Origin: Streptomyces sp. AC550_RSS872
GTDB taxonomy: Bacteria > Actinomycetota > Actinomycetes > Streptomycetales > Streptomycetaceae
NCBI RefSeq assembly: GCF_019049285.1
Contig: NZ_JAGMUL010000149.1
Span: forward strand, 1-43,842
DNA length: 43,842 nucleotides
Direction: 5' to 3'
How positions within the stretch are numbered: position 1 is the first letter of the stretch; every line of letters begins with the position of its first letter. Below the pieces are notes generated by a model that worked only from the letters and a program-made list of their open reading frames with translations, made no database searches and was not told the origin of the DNA. This document shows positions 1-7,787 of the stretch, one piece after another. Both the position numbers and the translations under genes were made by a program.

Positions 1-49
1 CGCCCTGCTACTGCACGGCCTGGCCGGACCCACGCCGAGCACCAGCTGA
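1..49 (+). CDS. possible 3' end of a truncated upstream gene
   Basis: One frame (codons from base 2) stays open from the window edge to a TGA at 47-49, giving a 15-residue tail that ends LAGPTPSTS. It could be the end of an upstream gene, but it is too short to recognise and other frames are also open here. The 29 nt after it hold no obvious terminator. Confidence 0.2.
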   Translation, partial: ALLLHGLAGPTPSTS

Positions 50-105
50 CCGGCCGACATGAAGCAGCGGCACCCGACGTGAGAACTCCCGGGCGGGCTG
101 AGAAG

Positions 106-225
106 TGTCGGCAAACGAACGTCGCCGACACTCACTCCCGTGATCACGAACCCGCAGGTGGGCAGTGTCGGCAACTCGCGCCGGAAATCAACGTCGAAGA
201 ACGGTCCTTCGGGCAGTTTCCGACA
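106..225 (+). other. res-like resolvase binding site
   Basis: Four copies of a TGTCGG-type half-site lie upstream of the resolvase. TGTCGGC at 106-112 faces GCCGACA at 124-130, a 25-bp inverted repeat. TGTCGGC at 166-172 is followed by the inverted TTTCCGACA at 217-225, which ends at the base before the resolvase ATG. Tn3-family resolvases bind dyads with TGTC ends, usually three per res site, next to their own gene. The layout suggests both a recombination site and autorepression. The subsite assignment is inferred; a third complete dyad was not resolved. Confidence 0.55.
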
Positions 226-828
226 ATGCTCATCGGCTACTGCCGCACCTCGACGGCCGACCAGAACCCCGATCATCAGATTGACGCACTTCTCCGCCAC
301 GGCGTGGGCCGCGGCAACATCCATGTCGACGTCGCCAGCGGTGCGAAGGCGTCGCGCCCGAAGCTCGACCTCGTCATGCAGCTGCTGCGCGAGGGCGACA
401 CTCTGAAGGTCACCCGGCTTGACCGGCTCTCCCGCTCCGTGCTCCACCGGGTGACCCTCGGCACGGAGCTGCGCGAGCGCAGCATCGGGCTGCACGTCAT
501 CGAACAGGGCATCGACACCGCCACCATGGAGGGCCGCGCGATGTTCGGGATGTTGTCCGTGCTCGCCGAACTCCAGCGCGAACTGATCGTGGCGAACACG
601 AACGACGGGCTCGCCTCCGCGCGCGCCCGCGGGCGGGTCGGCGGACGCCGGCCGAAGCTCACCGAGGACCAAGCCGCGCTCGCCCAACGGCTCTACGACG
701 AGCGGGAAAAGACCGTCCAGCAGATCGCCGATATGTTCGGCGTGCCCCGGTCGACGGTGTACGGGCACCTCGACCGAGAGAAGACCGTGCCCCGTCAGCC
801 GAAGAAGACAGCCGCCGCGAAGCCTTGA
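226..828 (+). CDS. serine recombinase, Tn3-type resolvase
   Basis: A small serine recombinase of about 200 aa that would cut and rejoin DNA at res sites, for example resolving transposon cointegrates. The N-terminal catalytic domain (about 1-135) begins with the hallmark GYCRTST stretch, placing the nucleophile at Ser9 and a catalytic Arg at 7. TRLDRLSRS at about 65-73 and the long helix around ELQRELI are also typical. A C-terminal helix-turn-helix (IADMFGVPRSTVYGHL, about 165-180) binds DNA, followed by a basic tail. I chose ATG 226 because the family starts with this motif. An upstream in-frame start at 79 would put the res site inside the coding region. No clear ribosome site precedes 226. 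No transposase is visible nearby, so the element is incomplete, or the gene is a stand-alone recombinase. Confidence 0.85.
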   Translation: MLIGYCRTSTADQNPDHQIDALLRHGVGRGNIHVDVASGAKASRPKLDLVMQLLREGDTLKVTRLDRLSRSVLHRVTLGTELRERSIGLHVIEQGIDTATMEGRAMFGMLSVLAELQRELIVANTNDGLASARARGRVGGRRPKLTEDQAALAQRLYDEREKTVQQIADMFGVPRSTVYGHLDREKTVPRQPKKTAAAKP

Positions 829-887
829 AAGATACGAGCGGGTTACTTGCTCCCTGGTGTCTGAGCTAGGACTCCGGGGCCTACTCC

Positions 888-1083
888 ATGGGTTACTGCG
901 GCCACGGCGTCCAGATAGCCACCTACATGGCGCGCCATGGCCGAGGTCATGGACGGCCACCCGGAGGCCAACCCCGTGCGCGGCTTCGGCTTCCCCAAGG
1001 TTCCGGTGCCGTTCTACAACGGCACCGCCTGGTTCCTGCCCTTCGCCGGGGCGTACTACAAGGCCAAGGGCCGGCTGCGCTGA
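888..1083 (+). pseudogene. C-terminal relic of FAD-dependent oxidoreductase (DAO family)
   Basis: Only the end of a D-amino-acid-oxidase-type flavoprotein remains. MGYCGHGVQIATYMAR (from 888) is the glycine-rich FAD-binding stretch found near the C-terminus of this family. The reading then shifts by one base near 931-937 and continues as AEVMDGHPEANPVRGF and AGAYYKAKGRLR to a TGA at 1081-1083. The catalytic and N-terminal parts are missing and no start signal is evident. The relic sits directly downstream of the resolvase, consistent with truncation during element insertion or excision. The family assignment rests on the remembered C-terminal motif and is fairly firm; the substrate cannot be told. 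Confidence 0.6.
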
Positions 1084-1109
1084 CCCTCAGCAAGAGGCAT
1101 TCGTCAAGT

Positions 1110-1325
1110 TGCGTCAGCCTGTCCGACAAGCTCGGCGTGACACCCGACGAGCTCGTGCACGTCTCCGCAAGCCCGATGTACGACCATCGCTCCGCCGCCA
1201 TCATGGGCGTCAAGGACAAGGTCTAGGTCGACCGCGGCTTCGAGCACGACGAACACTGGCTCGACTACAAGCGGATCACCGACATCGCCGACCTGCCGGT
1301 CCTCTTCGACCTGCCCCGCCCCTGA
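1110..1325 (+). pseudogene. C-terminal relic of HAD-type haloacid dehalogenase-like hydrolase
   Basis: The frame reads KLGVTPDELVHVSASP, MYDHRSAAIMGVKDKV, a TAG stop at 1224-1226, then VDRGFEHDEHWLDY and DLPVLFDLPRP to a TGA at 1323-1325. This matches the C-terminal third of type-II haloacid dehalogenases, where a 'GV...LHVA.S..HD' segment is followed by a W(I/V)DR segment. The TAG sits exactly where that Trp is expected, so one point mutation probably made the stop. The N-terminal nucleophile Asp domain is absent. The left boundary is approximate. The remaining 257 nt to the next gene hold nothing I recognise. Confidence 0.5.
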
Positions 1326-1582
1326 CGCCCAGCCAGGCATGGTGCAGTTCGAGGCCACAACTGTTGCGGGCCGCCCCTACGCAACCCTCGCAGCCACGGC
1401 ACGAGCGGAAACCGGCGCGCAGATGAGCCTCGCCCGGCAGCAACCACCGGTCACCACCGACAGCGGCATGAACCTCGGAATCCCGTGCCTCCGGGACCGA
1501 TCGAACGGGGCCGGAGCCACCTGCATCCTGGTGCCGGCTACCCCTCTTCTGTGCCGACTAAGAATCCTCGTCGCAACGCAGG

Positions 1583-2761
1583 CTATCGCCGCACCCTCGG
1601 CATCCCCAGACCGATCCACGAGATGATCTCCCGCTGGATCTCGTTGTTGCCGCCGCCGAAGGTGAAGATGACGGCCGAGCGGTAGCCGCGCTCCAGCTCG
1701 CCGTGCAGCACCGCGCCCGCCGAGCCCTCCTTCAGCGCCCCTGGTGCGGCGACGATCTCCATCAGCCAGGCGTATGCGTCGCGGCGCGCCTCGGAGCCGT
1801 AGACCTTCACGGCGGAGGCGTCCTGCGGGGTGAGCGTGCCCTCCTGCACGGCGCTCACCATCTTCCAGTTCAGGAGCTTGAGGGCGTCGAGCTTGGTGTG
1901 GGTCTGGGCCAGGCGGCGGCGTACCCAGGGGAGGTCGATGACCCGGCGGCCGTCGGCGAGCTTGGTCTCCATGGCCCAGCGCTGGACGTCGTGCAGGGCA
2001 CGGATGGCCATCGTGCCGTGCGCGGCGAGGGTGACGCGCTCGTGGTTGAGCTGGTTGGTGATCAGGCGCCAGCCCTGGTTCTCGGCGCCGACTCGGCGGG
2101 AAACGGGGACGCGGACGTTCTCGTAGTAGCTGGCCGTGGTGTCGTGCGAGGCGAGGGTGTTGATGAGGGTGCAGGAGTAGCCGGGGTCGGTGGTCGGGAC
2201 GAGGAGCATGGTGATGCCCTTGTGCGGCGGGGCCTCGGGGTCGGTGCGGGTGGCCAGCCAGACCCAGTCGGCCGTGTCGCCGTTGGTCGTCCAGATCTTC
2301 TGCCCGTTGACGACGTACTCGTCGCCGTCCCGCACCGCGCGCGTCCTGAGCGAGGCCAGGTCCGTGCCGGCGTCGGGCTCGCTGTAGCCGATCGCGAAGT
2401 CGATCTCGCCGGAGAGGATCTTCGGCAGGAAGTGGGCCTTCTGCTCGTCCGTGCCGTACTGCATGATCGTCGGACCGACGGTGTTGAGCGCCATCAGGGG
2501 CAGCGGTACGCCCGCCTGGGCGGCCTCGTCGAAGAAGATGAACTGCTCGATCGCGGTCAGGCCCCGGCCGCCGTACTCCTCGGGCCAGCCCACGCCGAGC
2601 CAGCCGTCCGCGCCGAGCCGCCGGATGACGGTTCGGTAGTAGCGCTTCTGGGCGGCCGGGTCGGTGAACCGGGTGCCGGCGAGGTCCGGCACCAACTCGG
2701 CGAAGTAGTCGCACAGTTCGCTGCGCAGCCGTTGCTGCTCGGGCGTGTATTCGAGATGCAC
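1583..2761 (-). CDS. acyl-CoA dehydrogenase
   Basis: A flavoenzyme of about 392 aa, the normal family length, that would introduce a trans-2 double bond into an acyl-CoA during fatty-acid or side-chain beta-oxidation. The N-terminal helical domain begins EYTPEQQRLRSEL. The middle domain carries GYSEPDAGTDLASL followed by VNGQKIWTT, the FAD/substrate signature. The C-terminal helical domain ends with FGGGNNEIQREIISW. The GTG start at 2761 is set by a GGAGG four bases upstream and by the family's N-terminus; longer upstream extensions are not family-like. The position matching the catalytic Glu of medium-chain enzymes (YEGT) is Gly here, as in several actinobacterial FadE-type proteins, so the base may come from another position or a partner subunit. 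It stands alone with no partner FadE, thiolase or hydratase visible. Confidence 0.9.
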   Translation of the reverse strand: MHLEYTPEQQRLRSELCDYFAELVPDLAGTRFTDPAAQKRYYRTVIRRLGADGWLGVGWPEEYGGRGLTAIEQFIFFDEAAQAGVPLPLMALNTVGPTIMQYGTDEQKAHFLPKILSGEIDFAIGYSEPDAGTDLASLRTRAVRDGDEYVVNGQKIWTTNGDTADWVWLATRTDPEAPPHKGITMLLVPTTDPGYSCTLINTLASHDTTASYYENVRVPVSRRVGAENQGWRLITNQLNHERVTLAAHGTMAIRALHDVQRWAMETKLADGRRVIDLPWVRRRLAQTHTKLDALKLLNWKMVSAVQEGTLTPQDASAVKVYGSEARRDAYAWLMEIVAAPGALKEGSAGAVLHGELERGYRSAVIFTFGGGNNEIQREIISWIGLGMPRVRR

Positions 2762-2895
2762 GGCGCCTCCAGGCTCCCCAAGGCCGGTCCTGACGGCGCA
2801 CACCGTAGAACGTGTTCCAGAAATTGGGAATGGCGAGGAGCGGGCCGGTACCGCCGCGACCCGATACGAGCGCTCACGCGATCTGGTGCGCGCTC

Positions 2896-3324
2896 TCAGT
2901 CGAGCGTGGCCATGAAGTCCGTGCAGGCCCGTGCGCAGTCGCGGCAGGCCTGCGCCGCCTCTTCGGCGCCCGGGTGCTTGTCGAAGACGTGGGCGCACTC
3001 CAGGCAGACCGTGCAGGTCCACTCCAGCTGCATACGGAGCGCGCTCTCGGCGTTCTCGTCCATGGGGCCCTGCTCCGACAGCACACGGCAGGTCGCGTCG
3101 CACACCTCCGCGCACAGGATGCCCTTGCGGCGCACCAGTTCCTGTTCCTCGGCGCCGTCCGGCTCCACGAAACTGGCCCGCAGGGCACAGGCGCGGGCGC
3201 ACTCGGTGCAGGCCTGCGCACAGGCGAAACGGTCCTCCAGGAACTGGACGAGTTCTTGCTGGGACGTTGTCGATGTCACACAGGGCGGGTAGCCGGAGGC
3301 GGGCCCACCAAACCCCGTGTTCAT
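2896..3324 (-). CDS. Cys-rich four-helix-bundle (copper-binding-type) protein
   Basis: A 142-aa protein with repeated Cys pairs on predicted helices: FACAQACTECARACAL, ILCAEVCDATCRVL, WTCTVCLECAHVF and QACRDCARACTDF. This spacing is that of the DUF326/Csp-like four-helix-bundle proteins, which in studied members store or sequester Cu(I) through Cys lining the bundle; many genomes label them ferredoxin-like. The start at 3324 (MNTGFGG) is the first reasonable ATG; a GTG at the VTSTTSQQEL stretch is an alternative that would fit the domain better, and neither has a strong ribosome site. It is divergent from the small membrane protein at 3351. Copper binding here is inferred from the family, not from anything else in the locus. 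Confidence 0.75.
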   Translation of the reverse strand: MNTGFGGPASGYPPCVTSTTSQQELVQFLEDRFACAQACTECARACALRASFVEPDGAEEQELVRRKGILCAEVCDATCRVLSEQGPMDENAESALRMQLEWTCTVCLECAHVFDKHPGAEEAAQACRDCARACTDFMATLD

Positions 3325-3350
3325 GAGAGGTCCAGGGGTACTCGCGGGCC

Positions 3351-3707
3351 ATGGACACCACTTGGATGGACATCGCCGCAGCACACGGCGCGCTGGCCGT
3401 CGGGCTGCTCGTCGTTGGTGTGGTCGTCGTCGCGCTGCTGATCGGCGCCTTCGTCCTGGGCGTCCGCGTCAGGCGCCGGGAACCGCGTCCGCCGCGCCCC
3501 GACGAGCAGCCCAGGCTGCCCGCCGAGGGCCCGGTCCGCGAGGTCCGGGAGAACAGGGAGCCGGCCGAGGTATCGAAGAGCGAGAACCGGCTCACTGCGC
3601 ACGACCTGCCCGGCCACGGCAACATCCCGTCCCGGCCCAGCCCGTCGCAGGAACGCCCCCGCTGGACCGAGGGCGGCAGCGGATCGTTCGGCAGCGGCGG
3701 TACGTGA
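3351..3707 (+). CDS. small single-span membrane protein, DUF6479-like
   Basis: A 118-aa protein with a short outside segment, one transmembrane helix (about 14-36, rich in Val/Leu/Ala), then a basic RVRRREPRPPRP stretch and a long polar, Pro/Glu/Ser-rich cytoplasmic tail. The pattern AHGALAVGLLVVG followed by LGVRVRRREP is what I associate with the Streptomyces family DUF6479, whose function is unknown. Only 26 nt separate its ATG from the divergent Cys-rich gene, so the promoters would overlap both coding starts. The gene downstream begins 64 nt later on the same strand. Confidence 0.7.
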   Translation: MDTTWMDIAAAHGALAVGLLVVGVVVVALLIGAFVLGVRVRRREPRPPRPDEQPRLPAEGPVREVRENREPAEVSKSENRLTAHDLPGHGNIPSRPSPSQERPRWTEGGSGSFGSGGT

Positions 3708-3771
3708 CGCCGTCGGCCCTGTCCGAGGCGTCCCCGCGCGTCGCACCAGTCGTACCGAGGAAGTGAGAACC

Positions 3772-4122
3772 ATGGCCGACCACGCCCGTGACAACCTGCC
3801 GCTGCCCGACTACGACCATCTGCCGATCGGTGGGCTGGAGAGCCGCGTACGGTCGCTGACCTCCGAGGATGTCGAGGATCTGCTGGCGTACGAGCGGTCG
3901 CACGCCGACCGGCTGCCGGTGACCGAACTGCTCGCCACCCGTCTGGAGCAGCTCCACGGCGGCGCCGAGCCGACGTCCGGTGACCCGGGCGCCCTGCGGC
4001 CCGAGAGCGGCGGCCGCCACGCGGGCTCGGCGGTGTCGCCCGCGACGTCGTCGCCGCCGTTCAGCCCGCCGCCGCACGGCACCCCCGATCAGCGGGGGAA
4101 GCCGAAGGGTGATCGTTCGTAA
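3772..4122 (+). CDS. small conserved actinobacterial protein of unknown function
   Basis: A 116-aa soluble protein. The N-terminal half (LPDYDHLPIGGLESRVRSL and DVEDLLAYERSHADRLPV, ending in a short helix with LLATRLEQL) matches a short helical domain common in actinobacteria, in which a 'LP.YD.L..gsL..Ri.sL' motif is followed by 'Ll.YE..Ha.R..V'. The C-terminal half is a disordered Pro/Ser/Gly tail ending in basic residues. The ATG at 3772 has a GAGGAAG eight bases upstream and is preferred over a GTG three codons earlier. No function can be given. It may be co-transcribed with the cytochrome b gene 41 nt downstream. Confidence 0.7.
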   Translation: MADHARDNLPLPDYDHLPIGGLESRVRSLTSEDVEDLLAYERSHADRLPVTELLATRLEQLHGGAEPTSGDPGALRPESGGRHAGSAVSPATSSPPFSPPPHGTPDQRGKPKGDRS

Positions 4123-4163
4123 CGGTCCGTTTCCGGTCGCGGGCGCGAGGGCACTCGTGATCC

Positions 4164-5669
4164 GTGCTGTGGAGGAGGAGCAGGGCCCGTGCCGCCGCGC
4201 GGGCCCGCCGTGCGACCGAACGCGCCGCGGACCACATCGACGAGCGGCTTCCGCTGTACGAGAGCGGGGGGCTCCTGCGCAAGGCGTTCCCCGACCACTG
4301 GTCGTTCCTGCTGGGCGAGATCGCCCTCTACAGCTTCGTCGTCCTGTTGCTGACCGGCATCTGGCTGACCCTCTTCTTCCACCCGTCGATGACGGAGGTC
4401 GTCTACCACGGCTCGTACCGTCCGCTGAACGGTGTGCGCATGTCGGAGGCGTACGAGTCGACGCTGGACATCAGCTTCGACGTACGCGGCGGTCTGCTGA
4501 TCCGGCAACTGCACCACTGGGCGGCGCTGGTCTTCCTCGCCGCGATCGGGCTGCATTTGTTGCGGATCTTCTTCACCGGCGCGTTCCGCCGGCCCCGCGA
4601 GGTCAACTGGCTGATCGGTGTGACCCTGTTCCTGCTGGCGCTGGCGGAGGGCTTCGCCGGCTACTCGCTGCCGGACGACCTGCTGTCGGGCACCGGCCTG
4701 AGGATCGCGCAGGGCATCATGCTGTCGATCCCGCTGGTGGGGACGTATGTGAGCTTCTTCGCGTTCGGCGGCGAGTTCCCGGGCGAGGAGCTGATCCCAC
4801 GGCTGTACGCGCTGCACATCCTGCTGATCCCCGGGCTGTTGCTCGCGCTCATCTCCGTGCACCTGATCCTGGTCTTCTACCTGAAGCACACCCACTGGGC
4901 GGGCCGGGGGCGCACCAACCGCAACGCGGTGGGCAAGCCCATGGTTCCGCACTTCACAGCGTCGTCAGGCGGCCTGACCTTCATGGTCTTCGGTGTGCTG
5001 ACGCTGCTGTCGGGGGTCGCTCAGATCAACCCGATCTGGGCGTACGGCCCCTACCGCGCGGACGTCGTCTCGACGGGCTCACAACCGGACTGGTACGTCG
5101 GCTTCCTGGAGGGCTCGCTGCGTCTGGTACCGCCCTGGGAGACCTCGGTGGCCGGACACACGGTCATGTGGAACGTACTGCTGCCGGCGGTCGTCCTGCC
5201 GGGGCTCCTGTTCGCGGTGCTCTATGCCTATCCGTTCGCCGAACGGTGGGCGACCAGGGACACGGCGGAGCACCATCTGTGCGACCGGCCGCGCGACAGG
5301 CCCGTGCGGACCGGGCTCGGTGTCGCGGCGCTCAGCTGTTACGGCGTCCTGCTGGCGGCCGGCGGCAACGACGTCATCGCCGACACCTTCAGTATCTCGG
5401 TGAACGCGCTGACCTGGGTGTTCCGCATCGCCTTCGTGCTGCTGCCGCCGCTCGCGTTCATGGTGACCACACGGGTGTGTGTGGCGCTGCGGGAGGCGGA
5501 CCAGAGGCGGCTGGCGGAGGGTGAGGAGACCGGCGAGGTGCGGCAGACCATCGCGGGCGGCTATGTCGAGAGCCATGAGCCGCTCGACGAGGAGCAGCGG
5601 TATGTGCTGCGCAGCTACGGCTATCGCGTCGAGGAACCGGAGTCCTCGGCGGACGGGTTGGAGCGCTGA
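4164..5669 (+). CDS. qcrB: cytochrome bc1-type cytochrome b, orphan QcrB paralogue
   Basis: A 501-aa multi-span membrane protein of the actinobacterial QcrB type, which oxidises menaquinol and passes electrons through two b hemes. Heme-ligand helices are visible: LIRQLHHWAALVFLAAIGLHLL (about 112-133) and LYALHILLIPGLLL with ISVHLILVFYLKHTH (about 214-246). The Qo-site motif reads PDWY, as in mycobacterial QcrB, within QPDWYVGFLEGSLRL. The cytoplasmic N-terminus is Arg/Ala-rich. A TGA lies two codons upstream in frame, so the GTG at 4164 is the only plausible start, with a weak ribosome site. No qcrA (Rieske) or qcrC (cytochrome c) accompanies it, which marks an accessory copy likely sharing subunits with the main complex. 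Its last 49 nt overlap the 3' end of the convergent ctaF. Confidence 0.88.
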   Translation: MLWRRSRARAAARARRATERAADHIDERLPLYESGGLLRKAFPDHWSFLLGEIALYSFVVLLLTGIWLTLFFHPSMTEVVYHGSYRPLNGVRMSEAYESTLDISFDVRGGLLIRQLHHWAALVFLAAIGLHLLRIFFTGAFRRPREVNWLIGVTLFLLALAEGFAGYSLPDDLLSGTGLRIAQGIMLSIPLVGTYVSFFAFGGEFPGEELIPRLYALHILLIPGLLLALISVHLILVFYLKHTHWAGRGRTNRNAVGKPMVPHFTASSGGLTFMVFGVLTLLSGVAQINPIWAYGPYRADVVSTGSQPDWYVGFLEGSLRLVPPWETSVAGHTVMWNVLLPAVVLPGLLFAVLYAYPFAERWATRDTAEHHLCDRPRDRPVRTGLGVAALSCYGVLLAAGGNDVIADTFSISVNALTWVFRIAFVLLPPLAFMVTTRVCVALREADQRRLAEGEETGEVRQTIAGGYVESHEPLDEEQRYVLRSYGYRVEEPESSADGLER

Positions 5670-6055
5670 CCGTCCCGGTCCGCGTACTGGAAGACCATCC
5701 CGAACACACCGTGCCCGAGCACCCCGAGACCCAGCAGGAACAGCCACAGGCCGTAGACCACGCCGAGCGCGGCCAGGACGGAGCCCAGGGCGGTCGTGAT
5801 CGGCCAGGGGCTGTGCGGCGGGAAGAAGGCCAGCGGGCCGGCGGTGTCGATGACCTCGGCGTCGGTGCGGTCCTGGGCCCGCGGGCCTCGCCTGCGGTAC
5901 TGCATGTGCAGGAAGAACGCGACGAGGGCGGCCATCAGGAACGCGACGACCAGGACGGCGGTGCCGGCCGGCTCCTTGGACCGCCAGCCGTAGCCGACGG
6001 CGGTGACGAGGAAGAACCCCGCCACGCCCATGAACAGACGGGACTCGGTCTTCAC
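5621..6055 (-). CDS. ctaF: cytochrome c oxidase subunit IV (CtaF)
   Basis: A 144-aa small subunit of the actinobacterial aa3 oxidase. It has an N-terminal pair of helices (LFMGVAGFFLVTAVGYGW and GTAVLVVAFLMAALVAFFLH), a loop with RRGPRAQDRTDAEV, then PHSPWPITTALGSVLAALG and a long hydrophobic stretch ending VFGMVFQYADR. The order and the PHSxWP turn are characteristic of actinobacterial CtaF. The GTG start at 6055 overlaps the ctaD stop as GTGA, so translation is probably coupled. The tail runs 49 nt into the end of the facing cytochrome b gene. It is slightly longer than the usual 132 aa, the excess being the C-terminal Ser-rich tail. Confidence 0.85.
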   Translation of the reverse strand: MKTESRLFMGVAGFFLVTAVGYGWRSKEPAGTAVLVVAFLMAALVAFFLHMQYRRRGPRAQDRTDAEVIDTAGPLAFFPPHSPWPITTALGSVLAALGVVYGLWLFLLGLGVLGHGVFGMVFQYADRDGQRSNPSAEDSGSSTR

Positions 6056-7722
6056 TGCACATGCCTTTGGTCGAGGCGGGCGAGGTCGGGATGGTGCAGG
6101 TCGAACGCCGGGGACTCGGAGCGGATCCGGGGCAGCGCCGTGAAGTTGTGGCGCGGGGGCGGGCAGGTGGTGGCCCATTCGAGGGAGCGGCCGTATCCCC
6201 AGGGGTCGTTGCGGGTGGCCGGCGTGCCGTGGTGGGTGGTGCGCCAGACGTTGTAGAGGAACGGCAGGGTGGACAGGCCGAGCAGGAACGCGCCGATGGA
6301 GCTGATGGTGTTCAGCAGTGTGAAGCCGTCCGTGGCGAGGTAGTCGGCGTAGCGGCGGGGCATGCCCTGTTCGCCGAGCCAGTGCTGGACCAGGAAGGTC
6401 GTCTGGAAGCCGACGAAGAGGGTCCAGAAGTGGATCCGGCCGAGGCGTTCGTCGAGCATCCTGCCGGTGAGCTTCGGCCACCAGAAGTAGAAGCCGCCGA
6501 ACATCGCGAAGACGACCGTACCGAACAGCACGTAGTGCAGATGGGCGACGATGAAGTACGAGTCGGTGAGGTGGAAGTCCAGCGGCGGGGAGGCGATGAG
6601 GACGCCGCTCATGCCGCCCAGCAGGAACGTCACCAGGAAGCCGCACGCCCACAGCATGGGGGTCTCGAACGACAGGGAGCCCTTGATCATCGTGCCGATC
6701 CAGTTGAAGAACTTCACCCCGGTCGGCACCGCGATGAGGAACGACATCAGGGAGAAGAACGGCAGCAACACGGCACCGGTCGCGAACATGTGGTGGGCCC
6801 ACACCACTGCGGACAACATGGTGATGGCGATGGTGGCGCCGATGAGGCTGACGTAGCCGAAGACCGGTTTGCGGCTGAAGACGGGGATGATCTCGGAGAT
6901 GATGCCGAAGAACGGCAGCGCGACGATGTAGACCTCGGGGTGGCCGAAGAACCAGAACAGGTGCTGCCACAGCAGTGCCCCGCCGCTCGCCGCGTCGTAG
7001 ATGTGCGCCCCGAACCTGCGGTCCGCCTCCAGGGCGAACAGGGCGGCGGTGAGCACGGGGAACGCGGGCAGGATCAGGATCGACGTGAACAGCACGTTCC
7101 AGGTGAAGATCGGCATCCGGAACATCGTCATGCCGGGGGCGCGCAGGCACAGGATGGTGGTGATGAAGTTGACCGCGCCGAGCGTGGTGGACACGCCGGT
7201 CACCACCAGGCCCATGGTCCACAGGTCACCGCCGGAGCCGGGGCTGCGGACCGCGCTGTTGAGCGGGGCGTAGGCGAACCAGCCGAAGCTCGCCGCTCCC
7301 CCGGGCACGAGGAAGCCGCCGACCACCATCAGGCCGCCGAAGAGGTAGAGCCAGTACGACAGGGCGTTCAGCCGTGGGAACGCCACGTCCGGGGAGCCGA
7401 TCTGAAGCGGCATGATCGCGTTGGCGAACCCGGCGAACAGCGGGGTCGCGAACAGCAGCATCATGATCGTGCCGTGCACGGTGAACAGCTGGTTGTACTG
7501 GTCGTTGCTGAACAACTGGAGCCCGGGGCGCGCGAGTTCGGCCCGCATCAGCAGCGCGAGAACGCCGCCGAGGAGGAAGAAGCCGAAGCTGGTCGTCAGA
7601 TAGAGGTTGCCGATCACCTTGTGGTCGGTCGTCGTCGCCCACCGCAGCAACGCCCGGCCGATGCGCCCGCGCGGCCGGGACGGGGTCTCACGCGCCGGGT
7701 CGGTCCTGCTGTGCACCGCCAT
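6052..7722 (-). CDS. ctaD: cytochrome c oxidase subunit I (CtaD)
   Basis: The catalytic heme-copper subunit (about 556 aa) that reduces O2 to water and pumps protons. Visible hallmarks are TTDHKVIGNLYL at the start of helix 1, FTVHGTIMMLLFATP with a heme a His, WFFGHPEVYIVALPFFG with the CuB His and the cross-linked Tyr, VVWAHHMFATG with two CuB His, and HLHYVLFGTVVFAMFGGFYFW with the heme ligands near the C-terminus. I set the start at the ATG giving MAVHSRTDP; a GTG at 7791 or ATG at 7782 would add about 20 residues and the GTG overlaps the upstream small gene. Followed by ctaF with a GTGA overlap. Subunits II and III are absent, so this is a second-copy oxidase core that must borrow or lack them. 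Confidence 0.9.
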   Translation of the reverse strand: MAVHSRTDPARETPSRPRGRIGRALLRWATTTDHKVIGNLYLTTSFGFFLLGGVLALLMRAELARPGLQLFSNDQYNQLFTVHGTIMMLLFATPLFAGFANAIMPLQIGSPDVAFPRLNALSYWLYLFGGLMVVGGFLVPGGAASFGWFAYAPLNSAVRSPGSGGDLWTMGLVVTGVSTTLGAVNFITTILCLRAPGMTMFRMPIFTWNVLFTSILILPAFPVLTAALFALEADRRFGAHIYDAASGGALLWQHLFWFFGHPEVYIVALPFFGIISEIIPVFSRKPVFGYVSLIGATIAITMLSAVVWAHHMFATGAVLLPFFSLMSFLIAVPTGVKFFNWIGTMIKGSLSFETPMLWACGFLVTFLLGGMSGVLIASPPLDFHLTDSYFIVAHLHYVLFGTVVFAMFGGFYFWWPKLTGRMLDERLGRIHFWTLFVGFQTTFLVQHWLGEQGMPRRYADYLATDGFTLLNTISSIGAFLLGLSTLPFLYNVWRTTHHGTPATRNDPWGYGRSLEWATTCPPPRHNFTALPRIRSESPAFDLHHPDLARLDQRHVQ

Positions 7723-7787
7723 GGGCCGCTGGGTACCCGGGCGGCGCGGGCGCCAGTCCTGCGGCCCCCGGCATTCACCCATGCGCC

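Noticed and set aside
79..225. N-terminal extension of the resolvase from 79
   Set aside because: The 49 extra residues are not family-like and are encoded by the res-like repeats; the recombinase motif begins at 226.
1703..3292. Long open frame (529 codons) on the plus strand opposite the acyl-CoA dehydrogenase
   Set aside because: Antisense shadow of a high-GC gene: low-complexity Gly/Val/Arg composition, no family motifs, and covers a clearly real gene on the other strand.
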